A DNA stretch of 14,591 nt from positions 1-14,591 of the forward strand of contig JAGADS010000110.1 in the NCBI GenBank assembly GCA_017613485.1. Reading direction: 5' to 3'. Position 1 is the stretch's first letter, and each line of letters begins with the position of its first letter. The position numbers were made by a program, and so were the translations under genes. The DNA comes from Treponema sp. GTDB taxonomy: Bacteria > Spirochaetota > Spirochaetia > Treponematales > Treponemataceae. Below the pieces are notes generated by a model, which had not been told where the DNA came from, ran no database searches, and saw only the letters and a program-made list of their open reading frames with translations. Shown one piece after another: positions 13,778 through 14,591 of this stretch.

Positions 13778-14326
13778 ATGAACAACAACGAGCTAGTTCC
13801 TGGTTTTAATGACGAGAAAGATGACAGCTTAAAGTTTAGTCTAGAAAATATACCCGAGGTAAATAGTTGTCTGATGGTTATTTTAAACGGATACATTGAT
13901 ACTTATAATTCCGTTTATTTTCAAAAGCAGATTGGTAAGATTGTTAGTGCGGGATTCTCAAACCTCATTTTCAATTGCTCCTCATTGAATTATGTTTCTT
14001 CTACCGGTATAGGTTCGTTTACAACATTCCTTAAACTGGTAAAGCCAAAAGGTGGAGACATCGTTCTTCTTAACATTCAGCCAAAGGTCTATGAGGTATT
14101 CCAGCTTTTGGGATTCAGCCAGTTCTTTAACATCAAGGACTCATTGGCAGAAGCAACCGACTTCTTTAAGCGCGGTACTCCGGTGGAGAATTCAATTTTC
14201 CCGCAGGTGTTCAACTGCCCTGTATGTTCACGCAGGCTCAAGGCAACCAAGAGCGGACGTTTCCGATGCAGTGACTGTAAGAGCATTCTTGCAATCGACC
14301 AGCAGGGACATGTTTTCCTTGGTTAA
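13778..14326 (+). CDS. STAS-domain (anti-sigma-factor antagonist-like) protein with zinc-ribbon tail, 182 aa
   Basis: Residues about 18-130 form a STAS domain of the SpoIIAA/RsbV type: VILNGYIDTYNS (34-45), LIFNCSSLNYVSSTGIGSF (63-81) and GGDIVLLNIQPKVYEVFQLLGF (92-113). The SSTGIG loop (74-79) carries serines where the family is phosphorylated by a partner kinase, so partner switching with an anti-sigma kinase is the likely mode. The C-terminus adds four cysteines, C147-P-V-C150 and C164-S-D-C167, in a basic stretch typical of a zinc ribbon, which is not part of ordinary SpoIIAA proteins. Usual family length is about 110 residues, so the tail is an extension. GGAGG at 13770-13774 is close to the start, but no other start fits. 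No kinase or phosphatase partner is encoded next to it. Confidence 0.9.
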   Translation: MNNNELVPGFNDEKDDSLKFSLENIPEVNSCLMVILNGYIDTYNSVYFQKQIGKIVSAGFSNLIFNCSSLNYVSSTGIGSFTTFLKLVKPKGGDIVLLNIQPKVYEVFQLLGFSQFFNIKDSLAEATDFFKRGTPVENSIFPQVFNCPVCSRRLKATKSGRFRCSDCKSILAIDQQGHVFLG

Positions 14327-14349
14327 AGCTCATTCAATTTGAATATGAT

Positions 14350-14377
14350 CCGGGTTCAATTAGGACCCGGTTTTTTT
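14350..14377 (+). terminator. Rho-independent terminator of the STAS gene
   Basis: CCGGGT (14350-14355) and ACCCGG (14365-14370) form a G+C-rich 6-base stem with a 9-base loop, followed at once by seven T (14371-14377). It lies 23 bases after the STAS stop codon and is the clearest terminator in the window. Confidence 0.9.
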
Positions 14378-14390
14378 ATGCCCAGACACA

Positions 14391-14531
14391 TTCCCTTATT
14401 GAGGGAACCTCTAAAAACTTCAGTTTTTAGAGGTAACTTTGAAAAAGCGACGTTTGAAAGCCTGTTATTTCAGGCTTTCAAACTCGACAGGCATTCGAAA
14501 AAATCATTGAAAATGAGTTTTTCGAGATGCC
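14391..14531. repeat. Four consecutive hairpins in an intergenic region
   Basis: Hairpin 1 is TTCCCT/AGGGAA (14391-14396 and 14402-14407). Hairpin 2 has an 11-base perfect stem, CCTCTAAAAAC/GTTTTTAGAGG, around TTCA (14408-14433). Hairpin 3 has a 13-base perfect stem, GTTTGAAAGCCTG/CAGGCTTTCAAAC, around TTATTT (14452-14483). Hairpin 4 (14490-14531) pairs GGCAT with ATGCC, TCGAAAAA with TTTTTCGA and TCATT with AATGA around GAA, with one bulge and one mismatch. None has a T-tract on the plus strand. The block lies between the STAS terminator and the next promoter and contains no supported gene. It may be a cluster of dispersed palindromic repeats, a decayed mobile element, or a structured RNA. 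Confidence 0.7.
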
Positions 14532-14532
14532 C

Positions 14533-14591
14533 TTGAATAAAACAAAATCTATCAGTATATTAAAAATAGAACAATTAAACTGGTGGAGGAA
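14533..14591 (+). promoter_or_regulatory. Promoter and ribosome-binding site of a gene beginning past the window
   Basis: TTGAAT (14533-14538) and TATATT (14556-14561) are 17 bases apart. The window ends with GGTGGAGGAA (14582-14591), a strong Shine-Dalgarno site whose start codon would fall just outside. The -10 box is identical to that of the 3620 gene, and the -35 lies inside a CTTGAAT motif. Confidence 0.5.

Noticed and set aside
14391..14531. CRISPR array
   Set aside because: The hairpins differ in sequence and are directly adjacent. There are no identical repeats separated by unique spacers and no cas genes.
14339..14536. Open frame of 65 codons across the terminator and hairpins
   Set aside because: It runs through a rho-independent terminator and several perfect palindromes and has no ribosome-binding site.

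Overview
The window reads as a chromosome segment of a host-associated spirochaete, most likely a Treponema. This is an inference from gene content. The right-hand two thirds carry glmS, a membrane chemotaxis receptor, a membrane-anchored TPR protein, an AAA-ATPase/PD-(D/E)XK protein of the type that is abundant in Treponema and Bacteroidota, and a STAS protein with a zinc-ribbon tail. No rRNA, tRNA, CRISPR array, integrase or transposase was seen, so the species cannot be fixed from this sequence.

Layout. Positions 1-3500 are visibly A+T-rich and hold short, mostly unrecognised genes with strong Shine-Dalgarno sites. These are a 114-codon gene with a -1 frame extension, a 174-codon gene with two CxxC pairs, a stand-alone DnaB-type helicase core, 69- and 182-codon genes, a 58-codon gene on the minus strand, and a 109-codon gene. 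This looks like an accessory region. Positions 3490-5671 hold a compact module: a promoter flanked by paired CTTGAAT/ATTCAAG boxes, a fusion of a type I methyltransferase (HsdM-like) with half of an HsdS specificity subunit, and a small XRE-type regulator. The module is bracketed by the 109-codon gene on the left and an internally deleted copy of that gene on the right (5714-5831).

Positions 5846-8622 carry a membrane protein with a degenerate HD-GYP domain, then glmS 35 bases downstream on the same strand. On the minus strand follow the chemotaxis receptor (8646-10457), the ATPase/nuclease-fold protein (10576-12147) and the TPR protein (12194-13540). The TPR protein ends in what looks like a degenerate Mrr-type endonuclease domain. 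Diverging from it is the STAS protein (13778-14326), followed by a strong terminator, four consecutive perfect or near-perfect hairpins (14391-14531), and a promoter plus ribosome-binding site for a gene starting just beyond the window.

The best candidate for something undescribed is the solitary methyltransferase-specificity fusion. Its SAM-binding motif is present, but the catalytic NPPF motif reads FPTL, and no HsdR is present. Its own promoter carries an interrupted palindrome of the geometry expected for a homodimer with one target-recognition domain per chain. It may therefore work as a sequence-specific DNA-binding regulator rather than a methylase. This is a hypothesis from sequence reading only. 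A second theme is loss of catalytic residues in several enzyme-like folds: the methyltransferase, the HD-GYP protein, the Mrr-like tail and the DnaB arginine finger.
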